Assembly: GCA_036568625.1 (NCBI GenBank)
Contig: DATCSF010000132.1
Location: 1 to 12,166 of the forward strand
Direction: 5' to 3'
Length of the DNA stretch: 12,166 bases
Source: 66-474 sp036568625
GTDB lineage: Bacteria > Pseudomonadota > Gammaproteobacteria > Xanthomonadales > Rhodanobacteraceae
Shown here piece after piece: positions 1 through 6,084 of this stretch. Within the stretch, counting starts at the first letter, position 1. Each line of letters begins with the position of its first letter. The notes under the pieces were generated by a model. It did not search any database, was not told the origin of the DNA, and was given only the letters and a program-made list of their open reading frames with translations. Both the position numbers and the translations under genes were made by a program.

Positions 1-555
1 TTCATCACGCCCTTGAAGCTGGCGTTCTACATCGCGCTGTTCGTCAGCATGCCGGTGATCGTGTACCAGCTCTGGGCATTCGTGAGCCCCGGCTTGTATC
101 GGCACGAAAAACGCCTCGCGCGGCCGCTGCTGATCGCTTCGGTGCTGTTGTTCTACTGCGGTTGCGCGTTTGCGTATTTCCTGGTGTTGCCCGCGGCGTT
201 CCGATTCCTGACCGCGGTCACGCCGAGCGGCGTCGAGATGATGACCGACATCACGCACTACCTCGATTTCGTGGTGATGGTGTTCTTCGCGTTCGGTCTG
301 TGTTTCGAGATCCCGGTGGTCCAGGTGATCCTGGCGGCCATGGGGTTGGTGACCGTGCAGAAACTCAAAAGCTGGCGCCGTTACGCGATCGTCGTCGCGG
401 CTGCCGTGGCGGCAGCGATCACGCCGCCCGACATCACCTCGATGTTGCTGCTGTTGATTCCGATGGTGATCCTGTATGAACTCGGCATCGTCGCGGTGCG
501 CGTGCTGGTGAAGCCCAAGCCCGCGCCGGATGGGGCGGAGCAGACGTCGCCCTGA
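1..555 (+). CDS. tatC: Sec-independent protein translocase TatC (3' part; 5' end outside window)
   Basis: TatC is the polytopic inner-membrane subunit of the twin-arginine translocation system. With TatB it forms the receptor that binds RR-type signal peptides of folded proteins. About 185 residues are visible. The reading frame is open from base 1 (FITPLKLAF...), so the gene begins upstream; the TTG at 13 is internal. E. coli TatC is about 258 residues, so roughly the first 70 are missing. Diagnostic blocks seen include VYQLWAFVSPGLYRHEKR with its conserved Glu before transmembrane segment 3, FAYFLVLPAAFRFL, the FGLCFEIPVV segment with another conserved Glu, and AAAITPPDITSMLLLLIPM near the last helices. 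The C-terminal tail is short and hydrophilic (KPKPAPDGAEQTSP). It ends at a TGA 6 nt before dinB, suggesting co-transcription. tatA and tatB are expected upstream but are not visible. Confidence 0.96.
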   Translation, partial: FITPLKLAFYIALFVSMPVIVYQLWAFVSPGLYRHEKRLARPLLIASVLLFYCGCAFAYFLVLPAAFRFLTAVTPSGVEMMTDITHYLDFVVMVFFAFGLCFEIPVVQVILAAMGLVTVQKLKSWRRYAIVVAAAVAAAITPPDITSMLLLLIPMVILYELGIVAVRVLVKPKPAPDGAEQTSP

Positions 556-561
556 CGCACC

Positions 562-1659
562 GTGACGCCGTCGCCGCGCAAGATCGTGCACGTGGACATG
601 GACGCGTTCTACGCGTCGGTCGAACAGCGCGATGATCGCGCGTTGCGGGGCAGGCCCGTGGTGGTTGCGTGGAAAGGCGCGCGCTCGGTGGTGTGCGCGG
701 CCAGCTATGAAGCGCGGAAGTTCGGCGTGCATTCGGCGATGCCTGCGCTGCGCGCCGAACGACTGTGTCCGCAGGCGGTGTTCGTCCCGCCGGATTTCGT
801 GCGCTACAAGGCCGTGTCGCGCCAGGTGCGCGGGATCTTTGCGCGCCACACCGACTTGATCGAACCACTGTCCTTGGACGAGGCCTACCTCGACGTCACG
901 CAGGCGAAATCCGCGTTGCCTTCGGCAACCGCCGTGGCCGAAGCGATCCGTTCCGAGATCCGCGAGGCAACGCAGCTCACCGCTTCGGCCGGTGTCGCGC
1001 CCAACAAGTTCCTGGCCAAGATCGCGTCAGACTTTCGCAAGCCCGACGGCTTGTTCGTGGTGCGTCCACGCCAAGTACTGGCGTTTCTTGCGCCGCTGCC
1101 GGTTGAGCGCCTGCCCGGCGTCGGCAAGGTGATGCAGCGAAAGTTGGCGGAACTCGGCATTGCGATCATCGATGACCTGCGTGCGTTCGACGGGGGCGAA
1201 TTGGAGCGCCGCTTCGGGCGATACGGGAGAAGATTGCACGAGTTGTCGCTCGGCATCGACGAGCGGCCGGTGACGCCGGACCGCCCGACTTTGCAAATCT
1301 CCAGCGAAGACACCTTCGAACACGACCTGACGCTCGACGAACTCGTGCCGCATATCGAGCGGCTGGCCGAGAAAACCTGGATCGCACACCAGCGCGAAGC
1401 TTGCGGCGAGCACGGCCGCATCGCGCGCAGCGTGGTGCTGAAACTCAAGACCGCCGAGTTCCGCATTCTCACGCGAACCCTTACGCCGCCCGAGCGGCCG
1501 TCTTCCGCGAGCGAACTCGCGGAAATCGCCTGCGCGTTGCGGGCCCGCGTCGACCTGCCGCCGCGCACGCGCTATCGACTGGTGGGCGTTGGGGTGGCAG
1601 GCTTCGTCGATCGCGAAAGCTTCGAGGCGCAACCGGAATTGTTTCATCGACTTGCGTAA
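562..1659 (+). CDS. dinB: DNA polymerase IV (Y-family translesion polymerase)
   Basis: A 365-residue error-prone Y-family polymerase that bypasses damaged bases; the usual family length is about 350. The palm has catalytic D12 in HVDMDAFYASVE, with Y17 at the steric-gate position (Phe13 in E. coli), and D106/E107 in SLDEAYLDVT. Further family blocks are AASYEARKFGVHSAMP (about 47-61), SAGVAPNKFLAKIASD, and the helix-hairpin-helix segment around LPGVGKVMQRKL. The C-terminal half is the little-finger domain. The last residues contain QPELF, a good match to the QL[SD]LF-type sliding-clamp motif. The start is a GTG at 562, the only start that keeps the whole first strand; the next Met lies inside the catalytic motif. 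There is no convincing Shine-Dalgarno, so translation is probably coupled to tatC. I see no CTGT-N8-ACAG LexA box in the visible upstream sequence. Confidence 0.97.
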   Translation: MTPSPRKIVHVDMDAFYASVEQRDDRALRGRPVVVAWKGARSVVCAASYEARKFGVHSAMPALRAERLCPQAVFVPPDFVRYKAVSRQVRGIFARHTDLIEPLSLDEAYLDVTQAKSALPSATAVAEAIRSEIREATQLTASAGVAPNKFLAKIASDFRKPDGLFVVRPRQVLAFLAPLPVERLPGVGKVMQRKLAELGIAIIDDLRAFDGGELERRFGRYGRRLHELSLGIDERPVTPDRPTLQISSEDTFEHDLTLDELVPHIERLAEKTWIAHQREACGEHGRIARSVVLKLKTAEFRILTRTLTPPERPSSASELAEIACALRARVDLPPRTRYRLVGVGVAGFVDRESFEAQPELFHRLA

Positions 1660-1664
1660 TCAAC

Positions 1665-1680
1665 CTGCGAAGCGGCGCAG
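1665..1680 (+). terminator. Weak hairpin after dinB, possible terminator
   Basis: Six bases after the dinB stop, CTGCG (1665-1669) and CGCAG (1676-1680) can pair around a 6-nt loop. No run of T follows, so intrinsic termination is not demonstrated. It is listed because it is the only fold directly after the tatC-dinB unit. Rho-dependent termination or chance are equally likely. Confidence 0.2.
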
Positions 1681-1788
1681 ATCCGTACATGTTGCGGGCG
1701 AATCGCGGGCGAATTTCCAGCCTACATTTGCCTAGCATCGTCTTAACGATACGCGTGATTGCATTACTCCCGACGCTCCGACGTTCGC

Positions 1789-1880
1789 CGGGTGAAATAT
1801 GCGCGACTCGTGCAAAGTCCTGATGCAGAACCGGGCAACCGCCACATGGCATTCCGCGGCTCGCGCTACCCCGATGGTTC
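1789..1880 (+). promoter_or_regulatory. Candidate SAM-I/SAM-IV-clan-like RNA element (unproven)
   Basis: Short blocks conserved in S-box (SAM-I) riboswitches occur here in the right order: GGTG (1791-1794), GACT (1805-1808), GATG (1822-1825), GAACC (1828-1832), GGCAACC (1834-1840), then TGG closing a CCA-CA-TGG mini-stem, and GCATTCC (1849-1855), resembling the GCcAAUUCC block of J3/4. After it, GCG-GCT-CGC (1856-1864) could be a short P4. A paired closing stem is only suggested (GGGT 1790-1793 with ACCC 1868-1871). The usual GAGGGACUGGCCC segment is not intact, so this may be a diverged relative or chance. The gene downstream imports sulfate, the sulfur source for methionine and SAM, so the context is plausible. 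Confidence 0.22.
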
Positions 1881-1973
1881 GACACGATCCGGAAGTCTTC
1901 GCTCCCGGCGCTTTCATCCATCTGGTTACCGCTGCGCGTTTCCAACGCACCTGATCGTTGATTGATTCCCCGT

Positions 1974-1997
1974 CCGGCGCGCCGTGTGGCGCGTCGG
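1974..1997 (+). other. Strong 10-bp hairpin with GTGT tetraloop in the leader
   Basis: CCGGCGCGCC (1974-1983) pairs with GGCGCGTCGG (1988-1997) around the loop GTGT; nine pairs are Watson-Crick and one is G-U in RNA. It is the most stable local fold in the leader. It is not followed by a U-tract, so it is not a standard intrinsic terminator. It lies about 35 nt upstream of the candidate small ORF and could be part of an attenuator, an RNA-stability element or an expression platform for the sequence upstream. Confidence 0.5.
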
Positions 1998-2031
1998 CAA
2001 CGGGTGCCTGCCCCCGCCGGAAAGACGTGCC

Positions 2032-2106
2032 ATGAGCAATATCGCAGTGATCGGAGGCATCGCGCCGGCAGGTTTGCATCCTGCGACATCGGCTGGCGCG
2101 GCATGA
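2032..2106 (+). CDS. Candidate 24-aa leader peptide upstream of the sulfate-binding protein
   Basis: An ATG-started ORF of 24 codons begins MSNIAVIGGIAPAG and ends in an Ala-rich tail. It is preceded by GGAAAG about 6-8 nt upstream, a plausible ribosome binding site. Its TGA overlaps the ATG of a further 9-codon ORF (2103-2132) in an ATGA arrangement. It contains no Cys and only the initiator Met, so it does not look like a classic sulfur amino-acid attenuator peptide. I do not recognise the sequence. A chance ORF in GC-rich DNA is quite possible; the supports are position in the leader, the RBS-like sequence, and the hairpin just upstream. Confidence 0.25.
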   Translation: MSNIAVIGGIAPAGLHPATSAGAA

Positions 2107-2178
2107 CTCCATTTCATTCCATCGAACAATAAATCGCACCGGTCAGCGCGCTTTCGCCGACGACGAACGGAGACAGAC

Positions 2179-3195
2179 ATGAAGAACAAGACGATCCTGC
2201 TCCTGCTCACCTTGATCGCGATGCTCACGGCTGGCGTCGCATCCGCCAGAAACATCACGCTGCTCAACGTCTCCTACGACCCGACCCGCGAGTTGTACCA
2301 GGACCTCAATCGTGCGTTTGCGGCGCAGTGGAAGGCGCAGCACGGTGACACCGTCGTGGTCAGGATGTCGCACGGCGGCTCCGGCACGCAGGCGCGCGCA
2401 GTGGCAGACGGCCTGCCGGCCGACATCGTCACGCTGGCGCTGGCTTACGACATCGACGTACTCGCCGATCGCGGGCTGCTGGCCAAGGACTGGCAGCAAC
2501 ATTTGCCGGACAATGCCTCGCCCTACGCCTCAACCATCGTGTTTCTGGTGCGCAAGGGCAACCCGAAACACGTTCGCGACTGGCCCGATCTGATCAAGCC
2601 GGGCGTGCAGGTGATCACGCCCAATCCGAAGACTTCCGGCGGGGCGCGCTGGAACTTCTTGGCCGCCTGGGGCTTCGCGCTGCAGCAGCCGGGCGGCAAC
2701 GAAGCCAAGGCGCGCGCATTCGTGCAGGCGCTGTTCCAGCACGTACCGGTGCTCGACACGGGCGCGCGCGGTGCCACCAACACGTTCGTCCAACGCGGCA
2801 TCGGCGATGTGCTGCTGGCGTGGGAAAACGAAGCGCTGCTGGCGCAGCGTGAACTGGGCAAGAATCGTTTCGATATCGTCGTGCCCTCGATCAGCATCCT
2901 CGCCGAACCGCCGGTGGCGGTGGTCGATGCCAACGTGGCGAAGGACGGCAATCGCGCGGTGGCCGAGGCTTACCTGAAATTCCTGTACACGCCGCAGGCC
3001 CAGGACATCGGGGCGCGGCATTTCTATCGCCCACGCCTCGCGGCGGTGGCGCAGAAATACGCCGCGCAATTCCCCGTGGTGAAGACTTTCACCATTGCGC
3101 AATTGTTTGGCGACTGGCGCAAGGCGCAGGCGAAGTTCTTTGCCGACGGCGGCGTGTTCGATCAAATCGGGCCCGGCACGCAACCGGCTCGATGA
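2179..3195 (+). CDS. sbp: Periplasmic sulfate/thiosulfate-binding protein
   Basis: The substrate-capture component of the SulT-family sulfate ABC importer; 338 residues, typical for Sbp/CysP. The N-terminus is a Sec signal peptide: KNK, a hydrophobic core, then a likely cleavage after A23 (ASA|RN). The mature protein begins with the family pattern ITLLNVSYDPTREL. Ligand-binding landmarks are SHGGSGTQ (residues 64-71) and NPKTSGGARWNF (from residue 149), which matches the family's N-P-K-[ST]-S-G-x-A-R signature. The start is supported by GGAGA 5 nt upstream. It is the first gene of a five-gene operon; cysT begins 31 nt after its stop. Sequence alone does not separate the Sbp (sulfate) from the CysP (thiosulfate) type, so the symbol is a best guess. 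Expected regulation is induction under sulfur limitation, possibly through CysB or the structured leader. Confidence 0.95.
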   Translation: MKNKTILLLLTLIAMLTAGVASARNITLLNVSYDPTRELYQDLNRAFAAQWKAQHGDTVVVRMSHGGSGTQARAVADGLPADIVTLALAYDIDVLADRGLLAKDWQQHLPDNASPYASTIVFLVRKGNPKHVRDWPDLIKPGVQVITPNPKTSGGARWNFLAAWGFALQQPGGNEAKARAFVQALFQHVPVLDTGARGATNTFVQRGIGDVLLAWENEALLAQRELGKNRFDIVVPSISILAEPPVAVVDANVAKDGNRAVAEAYLKFLYTPQAQDIGARHFYRPRLAAVAQKYAAQFPVVKTFTIAQLFGDWRKAQAKFFADGGVFDQIGPGTQPAR

Positions 3196-3226
3196 CGACC
3201 AGTCTTCGCGTGAACGGAGTGCCGTG

Positions 3227-4063
3227 ATGACTCTCGCAAAACGTCATCGTGTGTTGCCGGGGTTCGGCCTGAGTGTTGGGTACACACTGGCATTCCTCGG
3301 GTTGATCGTGCTGCTGCCGCTGGCGGCACTGGCCTGGAAGGCTTCCGGCATCGGCGTCGCCGGGCTGCTGCACCTGCTCGCCACCCCGCGTACGCAGGCG
3401 GCATTGAAGCTGAGCTTCGGCGGCGCGCTCGCCGCGTCGCTGGTGAATGCGACGTTCGGGCTGCTGGTGGCGTGGGTGCTGGTGCGCTATCGCTTCCCCG
3501 GCCGCCGCCTGCTGGATGCGCTGGTCGACCTGCCGTTCGCGTTGCCCACCGCGGTCGCGGGCATCGCGTTGACCGCGTTGTACGCGCCGAACGGCTGGCT
3601 GGGGCATGCACTCGGTGCGTTCGGTGTGCGGGTTGCCTACACGCCGCTGGGCGTCGGCGTCGCAATGGTGTTCGTCGGCTTTCCGTTCGTGGTGCGCACG
3701 CTGCAACCGGTGTTGGAATCGCTGGACCGCGAGGTGGAGGAAGCCGCCGAGAGCCTCGGTGCGCGTCGGTCTCAGGTCTTCATGCGCGTGATCCTGCCGG
3801 TACTGACACCGGCGTTGCTGACCGGCTTCGCCCTGGCGCTGGCGCGCGCGGTGGGCGAATACGGCTCGGTGATCTTCATTGCCGGCAATATGCCGATGCG
3901 GTCGGAGATCGCGCCGCTGCTGATCGTGCAGAAGCTGGAACAGTTCGACTACGCCGGCGCGGCCGCGCTGGGCGTGGTGATGCTGGGCTTTTCTTTCGCG
4001 TTGCTCATCGCGCTGTCACTGTTGCAGCGCTGGAGCCGGCGCTGGGCGGAGCCGTCGCCGTGA
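3227..4063 (+). CDS. cysT: Sulfate ABC transporter permease CysT (CysU)
   Basis: One of the two inner-membrane permeases forming the sulfate channel with CysW. The open frame runs back into sbp, but the ATG at 3227 is chosen because GGAG (3216-3219) lies 7 nt upstream. This gives 278 residues, matching the 277 of E. coli CysT. About six hydrophobic segments are visible, beginning with the YTLAFLGLIVLLPLAALAW helix. The cytoplasmic EAA loop that docks on the ATPase is EEAAESLGARRSQVFMRVI, about two-thirds along, and the ARAVGEYGSVIFIAGN block after it is typical of CysT. A GTG at 3224 is an alternative start, but too close to the Shine-Dalgarno. Its TGA overlaps the cysW GTG start by four bases, suggesting translational coupling and equal production of the two permeases. 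Confidence 0.95.
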   Translation: MTLAKRHRVLPGFGLSVGYTLAFLGLIVLLPLAALAWKASGIGVAGLLHLLATPRTQAALKLSFGGALAASLVNATFGLLVAWVLVRYRFPGRRLLDALVDLPFALPTAVAGIALTALYAPNGWLGHALGAFGVRVAYTPLGVGVAMVFVGFPFVVRTLQPVLESLDREVEEAAESLGARRSQVFMRVILPVLTPALLTGFALALARAVGEYGSVIFIAGNMPMRSEIAPLLIVQKLEQFDYAGAAALGVVMLGFSFALLIALSLLQRWSRRWAEPSP

Positions 4064-4923
4064 ACGCGACGGTCCTTCCGCGCACATCAGCATGGCCGCG
4101 GCGGCTGCATCGCGCGCTGCTGATCCTGATCGCCGTGGCATTCATGCTGGCGTTCCTGCTGTTGCCGCTCGCAGTGGTGTTCGCCGAAGCGCTTGCCAAA
4201 GGCGTGCAAGCATTCCTGGCGGCGATCGCGCAATACGAAGCCTTGTCGTCGATTCGGCTGACCCTGCTTGTCGCTGCGATCGTGGTGCCGCTGAACATCG
4301 TGTTCGGCGTTGCCGCGGCGTGGGCCATGGCGCGTTTCGAATTCCGCGGCAAGGCGATGCTCGGTGCGCTGGTCGATCTGCCCTTCTCGGTGTCGCCGGT
4401 GATCGCCGGCCTGATCTACGTGCTGCTGTTCGGTGCGCAGGGCTGGTTCGGACCATGGCTGGGTGCGCACGGCATCAGGATCATTTTCGCCGTACCCGGT
4501 CTGGTGCTCGCCTCGGTGTTCGTCACGCTGCCGTTCGTGGCGCGCGAACTGATCCCGTTGATGCAGGCCCAGGGCAGCGAGGACGAACAAGCCGCGCGGG
4601 TACTGGGCGCCAACGGCTGGCAGATGTTTTTCCGCGTGACGCTGCCCAACGTCCGCTGGGCGTTGCTGTACGGCGTGCTGTTGTGCAATGCGCGCGCGAT
4701 GGGCGAATTCGGCGCGGTGTCGGTGGTGTCCGGCCACATCCGTGGGCTGACCACCACGATGCCGCTGGAGGTGGAGATGCGCTACAACGAATACGACTAC
4801 GTCGGCGCGTTCGCCGTGGCTTCGCTGCTGGCATTGCTGGCACTGCTGACGCTGGCGATGAAGACACTGCTGGAATGGCGCTACGGCGACGCGATCGCCG
4901 CGCACGCGCCGGGCGGTCGTTGA
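4060..4923 (+). CDS. cysW: Sulfate ABC transporter permease CysW
   Basis: The second permease of the sulfate importer, 287 residues (E. coli CysW is about 291). The frame is open much further upstream, but that part would overlap cysT in another frame. The GTG at 4060 in the GTGA overlap with the cysT stop is the natural start. After a short basic N-terminus, the first membrane helix is LILIAVAFMLAFLLLPLAVV. VDLPFSVSPVIAGLIYVLLF and the EAA loop EDEQAARVLGANGWQMFFRV identify the family, and NARAMGEFGAVSVVSGHIRG is the usual CysW block. EMRYNEYDYVGAF precedes the last helix. The cysA Shine-Dalgarno (GAGGA, 4922-4926) overlaps its stop codon, so CysW and CysA translation are closely linked. Confidence 0.95.
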   Translation: MNATVLPRTSAWPRRLHRALLILIAVAFMLAFLLLPLAVVFAEALAKGVQAFLAAIAQYEALSSIRLTLLVAAIVVPLNIVFGVAAAWAMARFEFRGKAMLGALVDLPFSVSPVIAGLIYVLLFGAQGWFGPWLGAHGIRIIFAVPGLVLASVFVTLPFVARELIPLMQAQGSEDEQAARVLGANGWQMFFRVTLPNVRWALLYGVLLCNARAMGEFGAVSVVSGHIRGLTTTMPLEVEMRYNEYDYVGAFAVASLLALLALLTLAMKTLLEWRYGDAIAAHAPGGR

Positions 4924-4933
4924 GGACGGCCGC

Positions 4934-6064
4934 ATGACACTCGAACTCTCCCATCTTTCACGGCGCTTCACGGATTACCCCGCGCTGGACGATGTCAGCC
5001 TGGTGATCCAGCCCGGCGAATTCCTCGCGCTGCTCGGGCCGTCGGGTTCCGGCAAGACCACGTTGCTGCGTATCCTCGCCGGCCTGGATTACCCGGAATC
5101 CGGCGGTGTGCGCCAGAACGGACAGGATCTCCTGGCCATCGATGCGCGCCACCGCAAGGTGGGTCTGGTGTTCCAGCATTACGCGCTGTTTCGGCACCTG
5201 ACCGTCGCCGACAATGTGGCTTTCGGCCTGCGCGTGCGGCCATGGCGCACGCGACCGAAGCGCGCCGAAATCGCCGCGCGTGTCGAACGTCTGCTGCAGC
5301 GCGTGCAACTGCAGGACATGGCCAACCGCTATCCGGCGCAGCTCTCCGGCGGGCAAAGACAACGCGTGGCACTGGCGCGCGCGCTGGCGGTGGAACCAGA
5401 CCTGCTGCTGCTGGACGAACCTTTCGGCGCACTCGACGCGCAGGTGCGGGTGAGTTTGCGCCGCTGGTTGCGCGAGTTGCACGACGAGCTGGGCTTGACC
5501 ACCGTGTTCGTCACCCACGACCAGGAAGAAGCCTTGGAACTGGCCGATCGCATCGCGGTGATGAACCGCGGCCGCATCGAGCAGGTCGGCACGTCCGAAA
5601 CGATCTACCACGATCCGGCCACGCCGTTCGTCTGCGGATTCGTCGGCAAGGTCAATCGCATCGCCGCGCGTTGTGAAGGCGGAAAGCTCGTGGCCGGAGG
5701 AACGATGCTGGGCGTCGATCCGTGGGAGGGCCGCCACGAGACGGCCATCGTCTACGTTCGCCCCGAGCACCTCGCCGCTGCCTCGCCAAATGAAAGCCAA
5801 GCATGGCCTGCGCGCGTGCGTCAGGTGTTCCGCGCCGGCAGCACGGTACACCTGACGCTGGAGGTGGCGACACTCGGGCGGGTGCTGGAAATGGACGTTT
5901 TCGAGGGTGAACGGTCGCGCGGTGCGTGGCGCCCGGGCATGGCCTTGCGCATTCGTCCGCGGCACGTCATCGCCTTTCCGGACGAGAACGCACCCATCGA
6001 CTGCGGCAATCGCGAGCACCCGATCATCGCGTCGAGCGTCCGGCCTATCGCCATCGAACCGTGA
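4934..6064 (+). CDS. cysA: Sulfate ABC transporter ATP-binding protein CysA
   Basis: The ATPase that drives sulfate import; 376 residues against about 365 in E. coli. It has all nucleotide-binding motifs: Walker A GPSGSGKT (35-42), Q-loop Q80 in VFQHYALFRH, signature LSGGQ (136-140), Walker B LLLLDE (156-161), D-loop around 164-167, and switch H194 in VFVTHDQEEA. Residues from about 235 onward form the regulatory TOBE-like region, with FVGKVNRI and VYVRPEHL. The last ~30 residues, after HVIAFPDENAP, extend beyond the usual end of the family and look unstructured. The ATG at 4934 has GAGGA 7 nt upstream, overlapping the cysW stop. The porin gene starts 20 nt after the stop. Confidence 0.95.
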   Translation: MTLELSHLSRRFTDYPALDDVSLVIQPGEFLALLGPSGSGKTTLLRILAGLDYPESGGVRQNGQDLLAIDARHRKVGLVFQHYALFRHLTVADNVAFGLRVRPWRTRPKRAEIAARVERLLQRVQLQDMANRYPAQLSGGQRQRVALARALAVEPDLLLLDEPFGALDAQVRVSLRRWLRELHDELGLTTVFVTHDQEEALELADRIAVMNRGRIEQVGTSETIYHDPATPFVCGFVGKVNRIAARCEGGKLVAGGTMLGVDPWEGRHETAIVYVRPEHLAAASPNESQAWPARVRQVFRAGSTVHLTLEVATLGRVLEMDVFEGERSRGAWRPGMALRIRPRHVIAFPDENAPIDCGNREHPIIASSVRPIAIEP

Positions 6065-6084
6065 CCGGCAGCACGGAGTGAACC

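Larger units (their letters stand above)
1660..2178 (+). promoter_or_regulatory. 519-bp intergenic region and leader upstream of the sulfate operon
   Basis: No convincing full-length protein gene lies here. The region holds, in order: a weak hairpin after dinB; a 10-nt unit repeated at 11-nt spacing (1694-1714); an inverted repeat ATCGT-N4-ACGAT (1737-1750) in a more AT-rich patch that could contain a promoter; a stretch resembling a SAM-I-type riboswitch core (about 1789-1880); a possible long-range GATGG (1873-1877)/CCATC (1918-1922) stem enclosing a CCGG/CCGG stem; a strong GC hairpin (1974-1997); a candidate small ORF (2032-2106); and an AT-rich patch (about 2108-2135). The gene then starts with GGAGA (2169-2173), 5 nt before the ATG. 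Sulfate uptake genes in gammaproteobacteria are normally activated by CysB, whose sites are too degenerate to call by eye. Either AT-rich patch could hold the promoter. Confidence 0.6.

Noticed and set aside
885..1568. 227-codon minus-strand frame inside dinB
   Set aside because: Antisense to conserved polymerase sequence and without recognisable domains.
1759..1965. 68-codon TTG-started frame in the intergenic leader
   Set aside because: No RBS, a rare start and Arg/Ser-rich sequence; it covers the candidate structured RNA segment, so non-coding is more likely.
3095..3226. Upstream extension of cysT into sbp
   Set aside because: The ATG at 3227 has a well-placed GGAG and gives the usual CysT length; the extension is out-of-frame sbp coding sequence.
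3472..4059. Upstream extension of the cysW frame through cysT
   Set aside because: Overlaps conserved CysT sequence in another frame; the GTGA junction is a normal start.
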